Origin: Clostridia bacterium
Lineage (GTDB): Bacteria; Bacillota_A; Clostridia; Christensenellales; Aristaeellaceae
NCBI GenBank assembly: GCA_025997215.1
Contig: BNUH01000007.1
Coordinates: 1 to 64,000 of the forward strand
Direction of reading: 5' to 3'
Length of the DNA stretch: 64,000 bases
Shown here piece after piece: positions 9,366 to 18,465 of this stretch (position 1 is the stretch's first letter; the number at the start of each line of letters is the position of its first letter). A program made the translations under genes and the position numbers. Under the pieces are notes generated by a model. That model did not search any database and was not told the origin of the DNA. It was given only the letters and a program-made list of their open reading frames with translations.

Positions 9366-10356
9366 CCGCGCGCCTGGCTTTTGTGAACAGAATCCACAGG
9401 AAAAATGGCACGCCCAGGAACGCCACGATGATCCCCACGGGCAATTCATACGGCGCAAACAGAGTACGCGCCGCAGTGTCGCACAGTGTCAGCAAGCCCG
9501 CGCCTATCTGCGCGGACAGGATAAGCATCCGGCGTCGGCTGCCGCGCGCGAGCATTCGGGCGATATGCGGCACGACCAGTCCGACGAATCCCAGCAAGCC
9601 CGCAATGCTGACCGCCGAACCCGCCAGCGCTGCAGCCAGCGCCAGGAACAGCATTCGCCAGATGCCGACGCGCATGCCCAATTCCGCCGCCGCTTCGCCG
9701 CCTAAGCTCATCACATCCAACGGTTTTGCAAGCATTATAATTATGAATGTGGAACCGATTATTATCGGCGCGGCTGCGGAGACCATCTTCAGCGACACGC
9801 CCGCAAGGCCGCCTATCTCAAACGCGTTAACCCCGCGCAGCGCATCCGGCACGAGTAGCGTAACCACGCGTACCCCCGCCGTGAACAGGCTGGAAAGAGC
9901 GACGCCTACCAGTATTAACGTCATCCGAGATACGCCAGCTTTCGACGCCAGCGCGGATACAACCAGCATCGTCAGCATCGCACCCGCGAACGCCGCGCTT
10001 TGGGGCAGGTACACAGCGTGCGGCGCGATGGCCGAGCACAGCGCCACGGCGAATGCCGCGCCCGCGTTCACGCCCAGGATGCCGGGGCTGGCTAGCGGAT
10101 TCATAAGCAATGTCTGGATGATCGCGCCCGATAGCGCCAGGCCCGTTCCGGCCAAAACCGCCGCCGCCAGCCTTGGCAGACGCACATGCAGCAGGATTAA
10201 TCCGGCGGTGTCAGGCGTTCCGCGAATAACTCCTGCCAAGCCGCGCGCCAGTTCGACGGGCGTCAGCGCCGCCGCGCCCAGGCAAAGGCTCAATCCAGCC
10301 ACGGCGATTACACCCATGCCGCACAACCAGACGAGGTTATTCCCCTTCTGTACCAT
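9358..10356 (-). CDS. FecCD-family ABC permease
   Basis: A 332-residue integral membrane protein with about ten hydrophobic segments. Family landmarks are LHVRLPRLAAAVLAGTGLAL, IQTLLMNPLASPGILGVNAG and IAGLLGFVGLVVPHIARML; the last is the conserved region that contacts the ATPase. It forms the homodimeric channel for a metal chelate or corrinoid. I chose MVQKGNNLVW (ATG 10356), which overlaps the end of the binding-protein gene by 20 nt; the ribosome site is weak. It is the middle gene of a three-gene importer operon on the minus strand. Confidence 0.9.
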   Translation of the reverse strand: MVQKGNNLVWLCGMGVIAVAGLSLCLGAAALTPVELARGLAGVIRGTPDTAGLILLHVRLPRLAAAVLAGTGLALSGAIIQTLLMNPLASPGILGVNAGAAFAVALCSAIAPHAVYLPQSAAFAGAMLTMLVVSALASKAGVSRMTLILVGVALSSLFTAGVRVVTLLVPDALRGVNAFEIGGLAGVSLKMVSAAAPIIIGSTFIIIMLAKPLDVMSLGGEAAAELGMRVGIWRMLFLALAAALAGSAVSIAGLLGFVGLVVPHIARMLARGSRRRMLILSAQIGAGLLTLCDTAARTLFAPYELPVGIIVAFLGVPFFLWILFTKARRADD

Positions 10357-11281
10357 AATTACTATCCGGATATAGTATATCCGCCAGTATCTCATACGCC
10401 TCACCCCAGCGCGCGTTGGGTTTCAGGTGGAATAATTCCTTTGGCAGTATGATGTAACGCCCGTTCCGTACCGCACTTAGCGACGCCCACGCCGGATTAT
10501 CGGTTAGCAGCGCCGCAATCGACGCCATCGCATTCTCCGCCGAACCCATAACCGTTATGAATATATAATCTGGATTCAGCATCAGTATGGATTCCAGGCT
10601 TAACTGGTGTAACAAGCTGGGCGACTGCTCCGCAATGTTGACGCACCCCATGTCGCGCAGCATCGCACCCGCCATCGAATCCGACACCAGCACATCCAGC
10701 CCCGTGGAATGCGCGCGCAACAACAGCACGCTGGGCGGCGAATGCCCCGCCGCGCGCTCGATCGCCGCCGCAATACGCGACTGGACGGCCAGACCATTCG
10801 ATTCGTACAGATCGGCGCAGCCTGTCGCCTGGGTCAACGTTTCCAGCATGGACAGGTAATCGCCGAACGTCTCGACCGTGAAGTAACACGTTTCGACGCC
10901 AGCCGCGCGCAGGGGTTCATCTAGGCGCACCTGGCCGGGCGTTTCGGCGTTGAGGATCGCGAGATCTGGCGATAGCGCGAGGATGGTTTCCAGGTTGGGA
11001 TCCTTCAGGCTGCCCAAATCCATAGGCCCGATGGCAATGCGTCCCTCCTCGAACGCGTCGCGCGTTGCGCCGACGAGCTGACCACCCGCCAGAACCCACA
11101 CCTCCGCGAAGCTGCCCGGTGCGGCTATCACACGGTCATGGTTGGATAAATCCACCGCGCGTCCGAGGGCGTCGGTATACGCCATGGGTTCACCCGAGGC
11201 TGAAGCAGCAAACGCCACGATCAACATAATAATTATGAACACCAGATAGAATGACACTCTAAATCGTTGTGTTTTCAGAAT
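10337..11281 (-). CDS. periplasmic-binding-fold protein of the iron/B12 importer, unusual start codon
   Basis: The solute-binding component of the FecCD-type importer, about 314 residues, class III binding fold: AYTDALGRAVDL near the N-terminus, then ILALSPDLAILN and SLESILMLNPDYIFI. A hydrophobic export signal follows the start and ends around AASASGEP, with no lipobox Cys. The ribosome site GGAGGGAGGAG ends just before an ATT codon (11281) and a CTG codon (11278). The nearest in-frame ATGs (11323, 11347) lie upstream without a ribosome site, and a weak promoter overlaps that area. I therefore place the start at 11281 (ATT), or CTG 11278 as the alternative. Substrate unknown. Confidence 0.8.
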   Translation of the reverse strand: MLKTQRFRVSFYLVFIIIMLIVAFAASASGEPMAYTDALGRAVDLSNHDRVIAAPGSFAEVWVLAGGQLVGATRDAFEEGRIAIGPMDLGSLKDPNLETILALSPDLAILNAETPGQVRLDEPLRAAGVETCYFTVETFGDYLSMLETLTQATGCADLYESNGLAVQSRIAAAIERAAGHSPPSVLLLRAHSTGLDVLVSDSMAGAMLRDMGCVNIAEQSPSLLHQLSLESILMLNPDYIFITVMGSAENAMASIAALLTDNPAWASLSAVRNGRYIILPKELFHLKPNARWGEAYEILADILYPDSNYGTEGE

Positions 11282-11313
11282 AACTCCTCCCTCCTTATCC
11301 GAGAATCGTATAA

Positions 11314-11341
11314 AGTGTATCATATATTGGTTACAAATCAA
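11314..11341 (-). promoter_or_regulatory. weak promoter of the iron/B12 importer operon
   Basis: TTGATT (11336-11341), 16-nt spacer, TACACT (11314-11319) on the minus strand. If real, the transcript would begin near 11307, so the ATG codons at 11347 and 11323 could not be used and the unusual ATT/CTG start would be favoured. The match to consensus is moderate. I saw no clear Fur box. Confidence 0.3.
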
Positions 11342-11445
11342 CGCCATTTCTCAAAAAAACCTGCCGCGCATCTGGTCAAGTGGCGGCGGTTGTGGTAATA
11401 TATGCTGGATTGGGATTCCATCGCGATTGGAGAGTGCTATCGGGC

Positions 11446-12528
11446 ATGAGCGGAGTATTGAACGCCGGGGCTGTTACTGAACTTTTAAAGATGCTGCGCG
11501 AGGCGGGGCTGGACGGCGCGGTGATGCATAAGCGGGAGAATATCCGCTATTTCAGCGGGTTTACTGGGGAAGGGCTGATCGTCCTCACCGATCGGCTGCG
11601 TGCTATCGTGACGGACTTCCGGTACGTCGAACAGGCGCAGATTCAGGCGCCCGATTGGGCCGTCGAATCCACCACGCCTGAACGGAACCACGACGCGGCG
11701 TTGGCTTCACTGCTGGACGGTGTAACGCGGCTGGGTTTCGAGGACGACTACGTATCCGTCGCGAATTGGCAGAAGATGACCGCGGCGATGCCCGGCATCA
11801 CATTCGAGCCGATAGCGCAGAAGCCCGAGTTGCTGCGCGAGATCAAGACGGACGCGGAGATCGCGTTGATCACGAAGGCATGCTCGATCGCGTGCGAGGC
11901 GTTTGAAACCATCCTAGCGGAGATCAAGCCTGGACGCACCGAACGCGAGATCGTTTGGGTGTTGGAACGCGCTATGCTGGAGCGCGGCGCGGATAAGGTT
12001 TCATTCGACACGATATCCGCCTCCGGGCCGAATGGTTCCCTGCCCCACGCCACGCCCACCGACCGCAAGTTGGAGAAGGGCGACTTACTCACGCTGGATT
12101 TCGGCGCGATGTTCAACGGCTACTGCTCCGACATCACGCGCACCGTGGCCATCGGCGAGCCGGGCCAGGACAAACGCAAGGTGTATGAGACCGTGCTTAC
12201 CGCCCAGCTGATGGCGCTGGACGCCATTAAGCCAGGCAAATTGTGCAAGGAGATCGACGCGGTCGCGCGGGATTATATTGAAGCTGCCGGTTATAAGGGC
12301 CTGTTCGGGCATGGGCTGGGACATTCGCTGGGTCTTAGAATCCACGAGAATCCGCGCTTCAGCCAGTCCGCAGGCGACTCGCTGGTCAAGGTCGGGCAGA
12401 TCATGACCGTGGAGCCGGGCATATACCGCCCCGGTCTGGACGGCGTACGCATCGAGGACACGGTGGAAATTACAGAATCCGGTGCGAAACGCCTGACCAC
12501 GACGACAAAGGAATTGATTGTGCTGTAA
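11446..12528 (+). CDS. Xaa-Pro aminopeptidase, M24 family
   Basis: A 360-residue metallopeptidase that removes N-terminal residues before proline. The N-terminal creatinase-like domain ([16 protein letters not shown]) precedes the pita-bread catalytic domain. Metal ligands can be read in [19 protein letters not shown] (two Asp), in GHGLGHSLG (His), in TVEPGIY (Glu) and in the late VRIEDT (Glu). I start at ATG 11446, where homology begins; the ORF is open further upstream without family signal. It lies 40 nt before efp, a neighbourhood common in Firmicutes. Confidence 0.93.
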   Translation: MSGVLNAGAVTELLKMLREAGLDGAVMHKRENIRYFSGFTGEGLIVLTDRLRAIVTDFRYVEQAQIQAPDWAVESTTPERNHDAALASLLDGVTRLGFEDDYVSVANWQKMTAAMPGITFEPIAQKPELLREIKTDAEIALITKACSIACEAFETILAEIKPGRTEREIVWVLERAMLERGADKVSFDTISASGPNGSLPHATPTDRKLEKGDLLTLDFGAMFNGYCSDITRTVAIGEPGQDKRKVYETVLTAQLMALDAIKPGKLCKEIDAVARDYIEAAGYKGLFGHGLGHSLGLRIHENPRFSQSAGDSLVKVGQIMTVEPGIYRPGLDGVRIEDTVEITESGAKRLTTTTKELIVL

Positions 12529-12568
12529 CGGCACATTAATGATAACAGTATAACGAGGAGGTTCGATT

Positions 12569-13126
12569 ATGATAACAGCGGGCGAGTTTCGCAAGGGGAT
12601 AACGGTCGAGTGGGACGGCGGCGTTTGGAATATTGTCGAATTCCAGCATGTTAAACCGGGCAAAGGCGCGGCGTTCGTGCGCACGCGCATCAAGAACGTG
12701 ATGACGGATGCGGTCGTCGAGCGTTCATTCAACCCGACCGACAAGATGCCCCGCGCGATCATCGAAAGCAAGAAGATGCAGTACCTGTACAACGACGGCG
12801 AGTTGTACTACTTCATGGATGTGGAAACGTTCGAGCAGGAACCCATGAACCGCGACCAGGTGGAGGATGCGATCCCCTTCGTCAAGGAGAATACCGTTGT
12901 GGATGTGCGCTTCTTCAAGGGCAAGGCGTTCTCGGTCGAGCCGCCCAACTTTGTGGAATTGGAGATCACCCAGACCGAGCCGGGGTTCAAGGGCGACACC
13001 GCCTCCAACACCACGAAGCCCGCGACGGTTGAGACCGGATTCCAGCTGTCCGTGCCGTTATTCATCAACCAGGGTGAAAAGATTCGCATCGATACGCGTA
13101 CGGGCGAATACATGGAGAGAGCGTAA
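12569..13126 (+). CDS. efp: elongation factor P
   Basis: A 185-residue EF-P, full length, with the three beta-barrel domains. It binds the ribosome between the E and P sites and relieves stalling at polyproline. The loop VKPGKGAAF carries Lys32, the position modified in Bacillus EF-P. It ends with the family motif [17 protein letters not shown]. The start follows GAGGAGG. The Pro-rich protein at 17471-18334 is an obvious candidate client. It is 20 nt upstream of the CD1247-like gene. Confidence 0.97.
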   Translation: MITAGEFRKGITVEWDGGVWNIVEFQHVKPGKGAAFVRTRIKNVMTDAVVERSFNPTDKMPRAIIESKKMQYLYNDGELYYFMDVETFEQEPMNRDQVEDAIPFVKENTVVDVRFFKGKAFSVEPPNFVELEITQTEPGFKGDTASNTTKPATVETGFQLSVPLFINQGEKIRIDTRTGEYMERA

Positions 13127-13146
13127 GGAGCATAAGGAGTTAAAAT

Positions 13147-13593
13147 ATGCAAGTTTTATCCGATCGGGTCGCGTACCTGAAGGGGCTGGCCGAGGGCTTA
13201 GCCATCGGCGAAACATCCAAAGAAGGGCGGCTCATCAGCGCGATCATCGAGGTGCTGGGCGACGTGGTGAAGGTGCTGTCGGACCTGACGGATAAGCACC
13301 ACGAGCTGGATGAATATGTCGAGAGCATCGACGAGGACCTCGCCGAGCTGGAGGAAGCCCTGCTGGACGAGGAAGAGGACGTCGAGGATGACGACGACGA
13401 GGACGATGACGACGATGACGAAGAGGACGACGACGGCTATGACGGGCTGATCGAGTACGACTGCCCGCATTGCGGCCACACGATCTACTTCGACGCGGAG
13501 ACATTTGACATGCAGCAGGATAACACCTGCCCCAACTGCGACAAGGCGATATTCGTCAACGAGGGCGACATCCGGCCCGAACCCAAGGGCTGA
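13147..13593 (+). CDS. CD1247-type acidic zinc-ribbon protein
   Basis: A 148-residue protein with a helical N-terminal domain ([20 protein letters not shown], about 1-70), a linker of almost pure Asp/Glu (about 70-97) and a C-terminal zinc ribbon with CPHC at about 103-106 and CPNC at about 129-132. This architecture is conserved in clostridia and named after Clostridioides difficile CD1247; the role is not known to me. The acidic linker is encoded by a GAC/GAT/GAG-rich run at about 13355-13435. It follows efp and is 16 nt before glyQS, suggesting a translation-linked context. Confidence 0.8.
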   Translation: MQVLSDRVAYLKGLAEGLAIGETSKEGRLISAIIEVLGDVVKVLSDLTDKHHELDEYVESIDEDLAELEEALLDEEEDVEDDDDEDDDDDDEEDDDGYDGLIEYDCPHCGHTIYFDAETFDMQQDNTCPNCDKAIFVNEGDIRPEPKG

Positions 13594-13609
13594 ACGGGGA
13601 GTTGTAAAT

Positions 13610-14998
13610 ATGCAGCTAACGATGGATAAACTGGTCGCTCTGTGCAAGAACCGCGGCTTCGTGTTCCCCGGCTCCGAGATATACGGCGGGCTGGCGAACA
13701 CATGGGATTACGGCCCGCTGGGTGTCGCGCTGATGAATAATGTCAAAAAAGCGTGGTGGCGCAAATTCGTCACGGAAAGCCCGACCAATGTCGGCATCGA
13801 CAGCGCGATTCTGATGAACCGCCAGGTCTGGGTCGCGTCCGGACACGTGGGCAACTTCAACGATCCGCTGATGGATTGCAAGGCATGCAAGGCCCGTCAC
13901 CGCGCGGATAAGCTGATCGAGGAATACACGGCGGCCAAGGGCGAGCCGATCCAAGCCGACGGTTGGTCCAACGATCGGCTGGAATCATACATCGCCCAGG
14001 AAAAGATCCCCTGCCCGCTGTGCGGCAAGAGCGATTTCACCGGGATTCGCAAGTTCAACATGATGTTCAAGACGTTCCAGGGCGTGACCGAGGAGAGCGC
14101 GGCGGAGATATACCTGCGGCCGGAGACGGCGCAGGGCATCTTCGTGAACTTCAAGAATGTGCAGCGCTCCACCCGCCGCAAGCTGCCGCTGGGCATCGCG
14201 CAGATCGGCAAGGTATTCCGCAACGAGATCACGCCGGGCAACTTCACATTCAGGACGCGCGAATTCGAACAAATGGAGCTGGAATTCTTCTGCAAGCCGG
14301 GCGAGGATCTGGAATGGTTCCAGTATTGGCGCACCTTCTGCAAGGATTGGCTGCTAGCGCTGGGCATTAAGGAAGAGAATCTGCGGCTGCGGGATCACGA
14401 GAAGGAGGAGCTGTCGCATTATTCCAAGGCGACGACCGACTTCGAGTATAAATATCCATTCGGCTGGGGCGAACTGTGGGGCATCGCGGATCGGACGGAC
14501 TTCGACCTGAAGTCGCATCAGACGGCGTCGGGTGAAAACATGGAATACCTCGATCCGGCGACGAACGAGAAATTTGTGCCGTATTGTGTCGAACCTTCGC
14601 TGGGCGTGACGCGCGCGACGCTGGTGTTCCTGTGCGACGCGTACGACGAAGAGACGCTGCCGGGCGACGACAGCAGGGTCGTGCTGCATCTGCATCCGGC
14701 GCTGGCGCCGTTCGCGTGCGCCGTGCTGCCGCTGCAGAAGAATAAGTTGGGCGCGCTGGCGACAGAGATTCACGGCCAACTGTGCAAGCATTTCGAATGC
14801 GACTACGATGAGACGGGTTCCATCGGCAAGCGCTATCGCCGCCAGGATGAGATCGGCACGCCCTACTGCGTGACGGTGGACTTTGACACGGCGGAACAGG
14901 GCACGGTGACGCTCCGCGACCGCGACACCATGGAGCAGATTCGCCTGAAGGTGGATGAAGTCGCGCCGTACATCAGCGCGCGGATGGTGTTCGGATAA
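13610..14998 (+). CDS. glyQS: glycyl-tRNA synthetase, single-chain class II
   Basis: A 462-residue alpha2-type glycyl-tRNA synthetase, which charges tRNA-Gly with glycine. Recognisable regions are [19 protein letters not shown] and WDYGPLGV at the N-terminus, a zinc-binding insertion with CKAC and CPLC pairs at about 93-145, class II motif 2 around [18 protein letters not shown] and motif 3 near [10 protein letters not shown]. The anticodon-binding domain starts at about residue 365. ATG 13610 follows GGGGAG. No T-box leader is visible; the gene is read through from efp. Length is normal for the family. Confidence 0.96.
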   Translation: MQLTMDKLVALCKNRGFVFPGSEIYGGLANTWDYGPLGVALMNNVKKAWWRKFVTESPTNVGIDSAILMNRQVWVASGHVGNFNDPLMDCKACKARHRADKLIEEYTAAKGEPIQADGWSNDRLESYIAQEKIPCPLCGKSDFTGIRKFNMMFKTFQGVTEESAAEIYLRPETAQGIFVNFKNVQRSTRRKLPLGIAQIGKVFRNEITPGNFTFRTREFEQMELEFFCKPGEDLEWFQYWRTFCKDWLLALGIKEENLRLRDHEKEELSHYSKATTDFEYKYPFGWGELWGIADRTDFDLKSHQTASGENMEYLDPATNEKFVPYCVEPSLGVTRATLVFLCDAYDEETLPGDDSRVVLHLHPALAPFACAVLPLQKNKLGALATEIHGQLCKHFECDYDETGSIGKRYRRQDEIGTPYCVTVDFDTAEQGTVTLRDRDTMEQIRLKVDEVAPYISARMVFG

Positions 14999-15010
14999 TG
15001 GTAATACATT

Positions 15011-15024
15011 CTGACTATAGTCAG
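15011..15024. promoter_or_regulatory. 14-bp perfect palindrome before the small membrane gene
   Basis: CTGACTATAGTCAG is perfectly self-complementary and sits between the glyQS stop and the GGGAGAGG ribosome site of the next gene. It could be an operator for a dimeric repressor or part of a small hairpin. Single occurrence noticed; no known regulator consensus recognised. Confidence 0.35.
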
Positions 15025-15037
15025 GGAGAGGTCTATC

Positions 15038-15352
15038 ATGAAAGGGTTTGGTAAGTTTCTCATTGTTGTGGGTACAATTTGCGCAATACTCGGTGTTATC
15101 GGTAATGTACAGCTTTCAGACTCGGGCATGACAGGACAGGAATTCGACTTTTTCAGCGGATTAACCAGTTCATTTGGCGTAACCAGCTATCTATCTGCTG
15201 GCGATCAGTTTAAGTTTTGGTTTGTACAAAATAGAACGCTGCTGCTCATCGGCGGGATCATTGCAGTTGTCATTGGTATTGTAATGACTTCATCTGGAAA
15301 TAATGGGCAACAGTCCAGGCGACATTGGTCAGAGAATAAAGAGAATAACTGA
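15038..15352 (+). CDS. small two-helix membrane protein, unknown function
   Basis: A 104-residue protein with two hydrophobic segments (about 5-25 and 68-87) joined by a polar, Ser-rich region, and a short charged tail ending SENKENN. I do not recognise the family. Third codon positions are much more A/T-rich than in the flanking glyQS and rsmF-like genes, which suggests separate acquisition. The ribosome site GGGAGAGG is well spaced from the ATG. It ends only 8 nt from the convergent methyltransferase gene. Confidence 0.6.
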   Translation: MKGFGKFLIVVGTICAILGVIGNVQLSDSGMTGQEFDFFSGLTSSFGVTSYLSAGDQFKFWFVQNRTLLLIGGIIAVVIGIVMTSSGNNGQQSRRHWSENKENN

Positions 15353-15360
15353 ACACGCTC

Positions 15361-16776
15361 TCATGACAGCCGCGCTTGAACCGTAAACGGCAGACGGTTC
15401 TTCAGCGCGGCCTTGTTAATTTTGCCGAAACCCAGCGGCATGCCTCGGTATTCCGTCAAACCCCACTTGCACGACGGGATTTCATCAGAATCATTTGAAC
15501 TATCATTCAAAGGCAAGTCATGGCCAGCCAGCCACGATACCGCCATCTGATCATCCAAAGCCGCGATGTACCGCGCCTGGCTTGGTTTCAACGCCATCGC
15601 CAGCGCGTGAGCAGGTTCCCAGCCGTGCGGATGAGGATCGCCCAAATCCACGCCAGCCGCCAGTACCCGCAAACCCGTCCAGCGTTCAGGATCGGTGCAG
15701 CCCGGCGGCAGGGCGCAAATATGCCCGCCCAGCCGTTGGAATCCGTCGCGCAGATTCAATCCAGGAAGGTTGTCCGCGCGGAACCGCTCGAATGAATCAC
15801 GCTCAACGGTAGTAACCCTTTCCGTAGCTGCATGAATCTGACGGCGAACTGGCGGCGAATTTCGCGGATAATCCCGCTTGCGCAGCCGCGCCATGAACTG
15901 GCCTTCGCCAAAACCCTGGTGCGGCATCAGCCGCAACATACCCTCTTTAGATGGCGGCAGTCCCGTCAGCCCAAAATCCTCGGCCGCAAACTCATCATGC
16001 GCGCCGAGAAACGCCAGCACCGTTCCCTCGTTCTCGATCCGGTTGAACGTGCAGGTGGAGTAGACCATCAAGCCGCCGGGCCTTAGCATCGCGCACGCGG
16101 ATTCCAGCAAGGTACGCTGACGCGCGGCGCATCCCTCCACGGCGCGCTGGCTCCAGCTGCGGACGGCGGCGGGCGAACGGCGAAACATCCCTTCGCCGGA
16201 ACATGGCGCGTCGACGAGGATTCGGTCGAAATACCCCGCGAACCGTTCGGCCAAACGGTCGGCGGATTCCTGCATGACGACGGCATTGGTGACGCCCAAC
16301 CGCTGCAAGTTGGCGCGCAATTCGACGGCGCGAGCGGGCTGCAGTTCATTCGCCAGCAAAAATCCGCCATCATTCTGCACATTCCGCACAGCCAGCGCAG
16401 CCGCGATCTGCCCGGCCTTCCCACCAGGCGCGGCGCACAGGTCGAGCACACGGCATCCCGGCTGGATGTCCAGCGCGGAGACAGGTGCCATCGCACTGGG
16501 TTCCTGCAGGTAAAACGCCCCGGCTATGTGGAGCGGGTGCAGGCCCAACTTCATATGTTCGGGTAAATAAAAACATCCATCCGCCCAAAGTATGGGATGC
16601 GGCGGCGGTTGTTGAGAATATATTTCATTATACCAGGATAAGAACGCCTCCGGCGTCAGCTTATGCAGACGCAAGGCGCGTTCGGGTTTGCATTCCTGAA
16701 TGGCGTCAAACAGCGCATCACGATCGGATTGTGTCATGGATTCCGGCAGTAAATCTGTAAAAAGGCTAGACTTCAT
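15361..16776 (-). CDS. 16S rRNA m5C methyltransferase, RsmF/NOL1-NOP2-Sun family
   Basis: A 471-residue S-adenosylmethionine-dependent RNA cytosine-5 methyltransferase. The SAM site is VLDLCAAPGGKAGQIA. The catalytic cysteines are in LVDAPCSGEGMFRR and VYSTCTFNRIENE, the two-Cys signature of the family. The last 170 residues match the RsmF C-terminal and PUA-like part. The likely target is a 16S rRNA cytosine, as for RsmF/YebU. The start codon overlaps the stop of the upstream ATPase gene by 1 nt (TGATG), so the two are translationally coupled. Confidence 0.92.
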   Translation of the reverse strand: MKSSLFTDLLPESMTQSDRDALFDAIQECKPERALRLHKLTPEAFLSWYNEIYSQQPPPHPILWADGCFYLPEHMKLGLHPLHIAGAFYLQEPSAMAPVSALDIQPGCRVLDLCAAPGGKAGQIAAALAVRNVQNDGGFLLANELQPARAVELRANLQRLGVTNAVVMQESADRLAERFAGYFDRILVDAPCSGEGMFRRSPAAVRSWSQRAVEGCAARQRTLLESACAMLRPGGLMVYSTCTFNRIENEGTVLAFLGAHDEFAAEDFGLTGLPPSKEGMLRLMPHQGFGEGQFMARLRKRDYPRNSPPVRRQIHAATERVTTVERDSFERFRADNLPGLNLRDGFQRLGGHICALPPGCTDPERWTGLRVLAAGVDLGDPHPHGWEPAHALAMALKPSQARYIAALDDQMAVSWLAGHDLPLNDSSNDSDEIPSCKWGLTEYRGMPLGFGKINKAALKNRLPFTVQARLS

Positions 16777-17474
16777 CAGATTTCATCATAGAATTCCGGG
16801 CGCATGTACCTCTTGATCGGCCAGAATAGTTCAGCTAACTGTGGAGTGAGCAGCGGGATCAGCCGCTCCTCGCCCGTGACGGCGGCTAAAGGGATACCAG
16901 TCTCGCGGGACAGCGATTCCAGCATGGGGTGTGAATTCACAACGATCGATATGTCGGACGCGTCTCCCAGATTGGTGTTGTGGATCAAGCCGTCAGGCTT
17001 CAGCCGCGAGCGGCCTTCTATCCGCGCGAGCAGATCGCGGTTGGACGGCAGATCGGATGAGAGCGGCCGGCACGCGTTGATCACATACCACAGTCTCGCG
17101 CCGACTTCACGCAGCCGCTTGGCGTACTGGCCCAAAGCCGCTGCGCCCGTATCGTCCCCGCCCACGTCGAATATGACACGCTCGCGTGGATCGTCGAACA
17201 CGGATTGGATGGTCGGCGGCAGCACGGGTATGTCCAGCGCCGTCCGCGCAAACACCGGCGCTATCACCCTCACGCCCGCTGCGGTCAGGCGATCCTCCTG
17301 CTCCGCGCTGCGGAAGTAGGGGTTCACGATATCCAGGTCGATGAGGGCGGTCGGCTGGCCGAGGCCAGCGAGATACAGCGCGGCATTCAGCGACAGCTCG
17401 GTCTTGCCGCTGCCGTAGTTGCCCACGAAAACGTGCACGCGCGACGCGGCCAGCGCGTCCGTAAACTTCATCAT
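16776..17474 (-). CDS. P-loop ATPase of the CobQ/MinD/ParA class, unknown role
   Basis: A 232-residue nucleotide-binding protein. The P-loop is GNYGSGKTE at about residues 18-26, followed by TALIDLDIVNPYFR (a deviant Walker B with the switch region) and VIFDVGGDDTGA. The class resembles conserved clostridial 'ATP-binding' proteins related to CobQ/MinD, without the signature Lys of true ParA. It starts with an ATGA overlap with the membrane-protein gene and ends overlapping the methyltransferase start. A function with the membrane protein is inferred from coupling only. Confidence 0.75.
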   Translation of the reverse strand: MMKFTDALAASRVHVFVGNYGSGKTELSLNAALYLAGLGQPTALIDLDIVNPYFRSAEQEDRLTAAGVRVIAPVFARTALDIPVLPPTIQSVFDDPRERVIFDVGGDDTGAAALGQYAKRLREVGARLWYVINACRPLSSDLPSNRDLLARIEGRSRLKPDGLIHNTNLGDASDISIVVNSHPMLESLSRETGIPLAAVTGEERLIPLLTPQLAELFWPIKRYMRPEFYDEI

Positions 17475-18334
17475 AATGGGAACCCTTGCGGATCGACTTC
17501 GGCGTCCGCCAGCGAACCCTGCGGCGGCAGCGTTGGCTGGTTATACCCGTCGTCACGCGACATCATCGGCGGAAGGCCTGCTATGGCCTCGTCGTCGTCG
17601 GATGCAAGGCGGAATAGCCCGCGCCTCTGCGCCAGGCGGCCCGTCACGGTGCGCACCCGCTCGACGCCTGGGTTGCGTCCGAACCGATTCCATGGCCAGC
17701 GCGAAACGGGTTCGAGTTCGTCAGACACTTCGAACATCAGGTCGGGCTGGGCTTCGTCAATATTCGCATAATCCGATTCGATCGGTTCTTCCTCGATAAT
17801 GGGTTCGGCTATCAAGTCGTCCGCATATTCGGCAGGAGGTTCGGCAGGTTCATAAAAAGATTCGACAGGTTCGTATAAAGGTTCAGAGGGTTCGGCAAGG
17901 GGCTGTTCATACGGCTGCTCATAACCCAAATCGTATGTTTGTTCGGGCGCGGCATCAGGCGTTTCAACAGGCACTCCAGCGTATTCGACAGGATACGCGG
18001 GTACAGCCGCCAAATGTGAACGGCGTCTGAAACTTTTAAACCACAGTCGATAAGGCTGCCAGCGCAGCATCCACACTAGCCAATCCATGACAAGCCCCGC
18101 GACGACCAGCACGATCAACAGCCGCAGCCAGTTGCTGGCGAACCACGAACCGCCACTCAACCCGCCGCCGCCGATCATCGTCCACACCCAATTCGACAGG
18201 GAATGCACCCAGCCCATCATGGCCGCGAAGAACAGGTTGATCAAGTCGCGGAACCCGGTGAGGCCTTCCAGACCGACAAGTCCGTTCAATATGCTCACCA
18301 CCCAGCTCGAAACGTTATTATTCCAATTATACAT
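17471..18334 (-). CDS. membrane-anchored protein with acidic Pro/Glu-rich tail
   Basis: A 287-residue protein of unknown family. Residues about 1-75 hold hydrophobic or amphipathic segments, including LRLLIVLVVAGLVMDWLVW. A basic patch FKSFRRRSHL follows, then a long acidic, proline-rich region with repeated YEP/EP units (about 105-185) and a second basic segment near residues 210-240. The topology suggests an N-terminal membrane anchor with a cytoplasmic disordered tail. The downstream gene overlaps it by 4 nt. No good ribosome site precedes ATG 18334, so the start is uncertain. The polyproline content suits EF-P dependence. Confidence 0.6.
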   Translation of the reverse strand: MYNWNNNVSSWVVSILNGLVGLEGLTGFRDLINLFFAAMMGWVHSLSNWVWTMIGGGGLSGGSWFASNWLRLLIVLVVAGLVMDWLVWMLRWQPYRLWFKSFRRRSHLAAVPAYPVEYAGVPVETPDAAPEQTYDLGYEQPYEQPLAEPSEPLYEPVESFYEPAEPPAEYADDLIAEPIIEEEPIESDYANIDEAQPDLMFEVSDELEPVSRWPWNRFGRNPGVERVRTVTGRLAQRRGLFRLASDDDEAIAGLPPMMSRDDGYNQPTLPPQGSLADAEVDPQGFPL

Positions 18335-18465
18335 TGTAACATATAATAGAAACGAATCGCAGGGCGGTTTCCATGCGCTCACACATTGCCCAGCAGTGAC
18401 ATATTCTTGTAAGTAGGATGGAGATCTCCGCCGGAGCCTCCCTATCCCCCAAAGGAGGGATGTGC

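Noticed and set aside
9383..10375. 330-codon plus-strand reading frame opposite the FecCD permease
   Set aside because: Mirror of a GC-rich real gene; composition Ser/Thr/Ala/Pro-rich without motifs, no ribosome site, and the minus strand encodes an unmistakable permease.
12529..13609. T-box leader for glyQS
   Set aside because: The gap before glyQS is 16 nt and no AGGGTGGnACCGCG-like T-box core appears upstream of efp or glyQS.
13198..13701. Minus-strand frame with a Val/Ile-rich apparent membrane segment
   Set aside because: The hydrophobic run is only the antisense of the Asp/Glu codon run of the CD1247-like gene.
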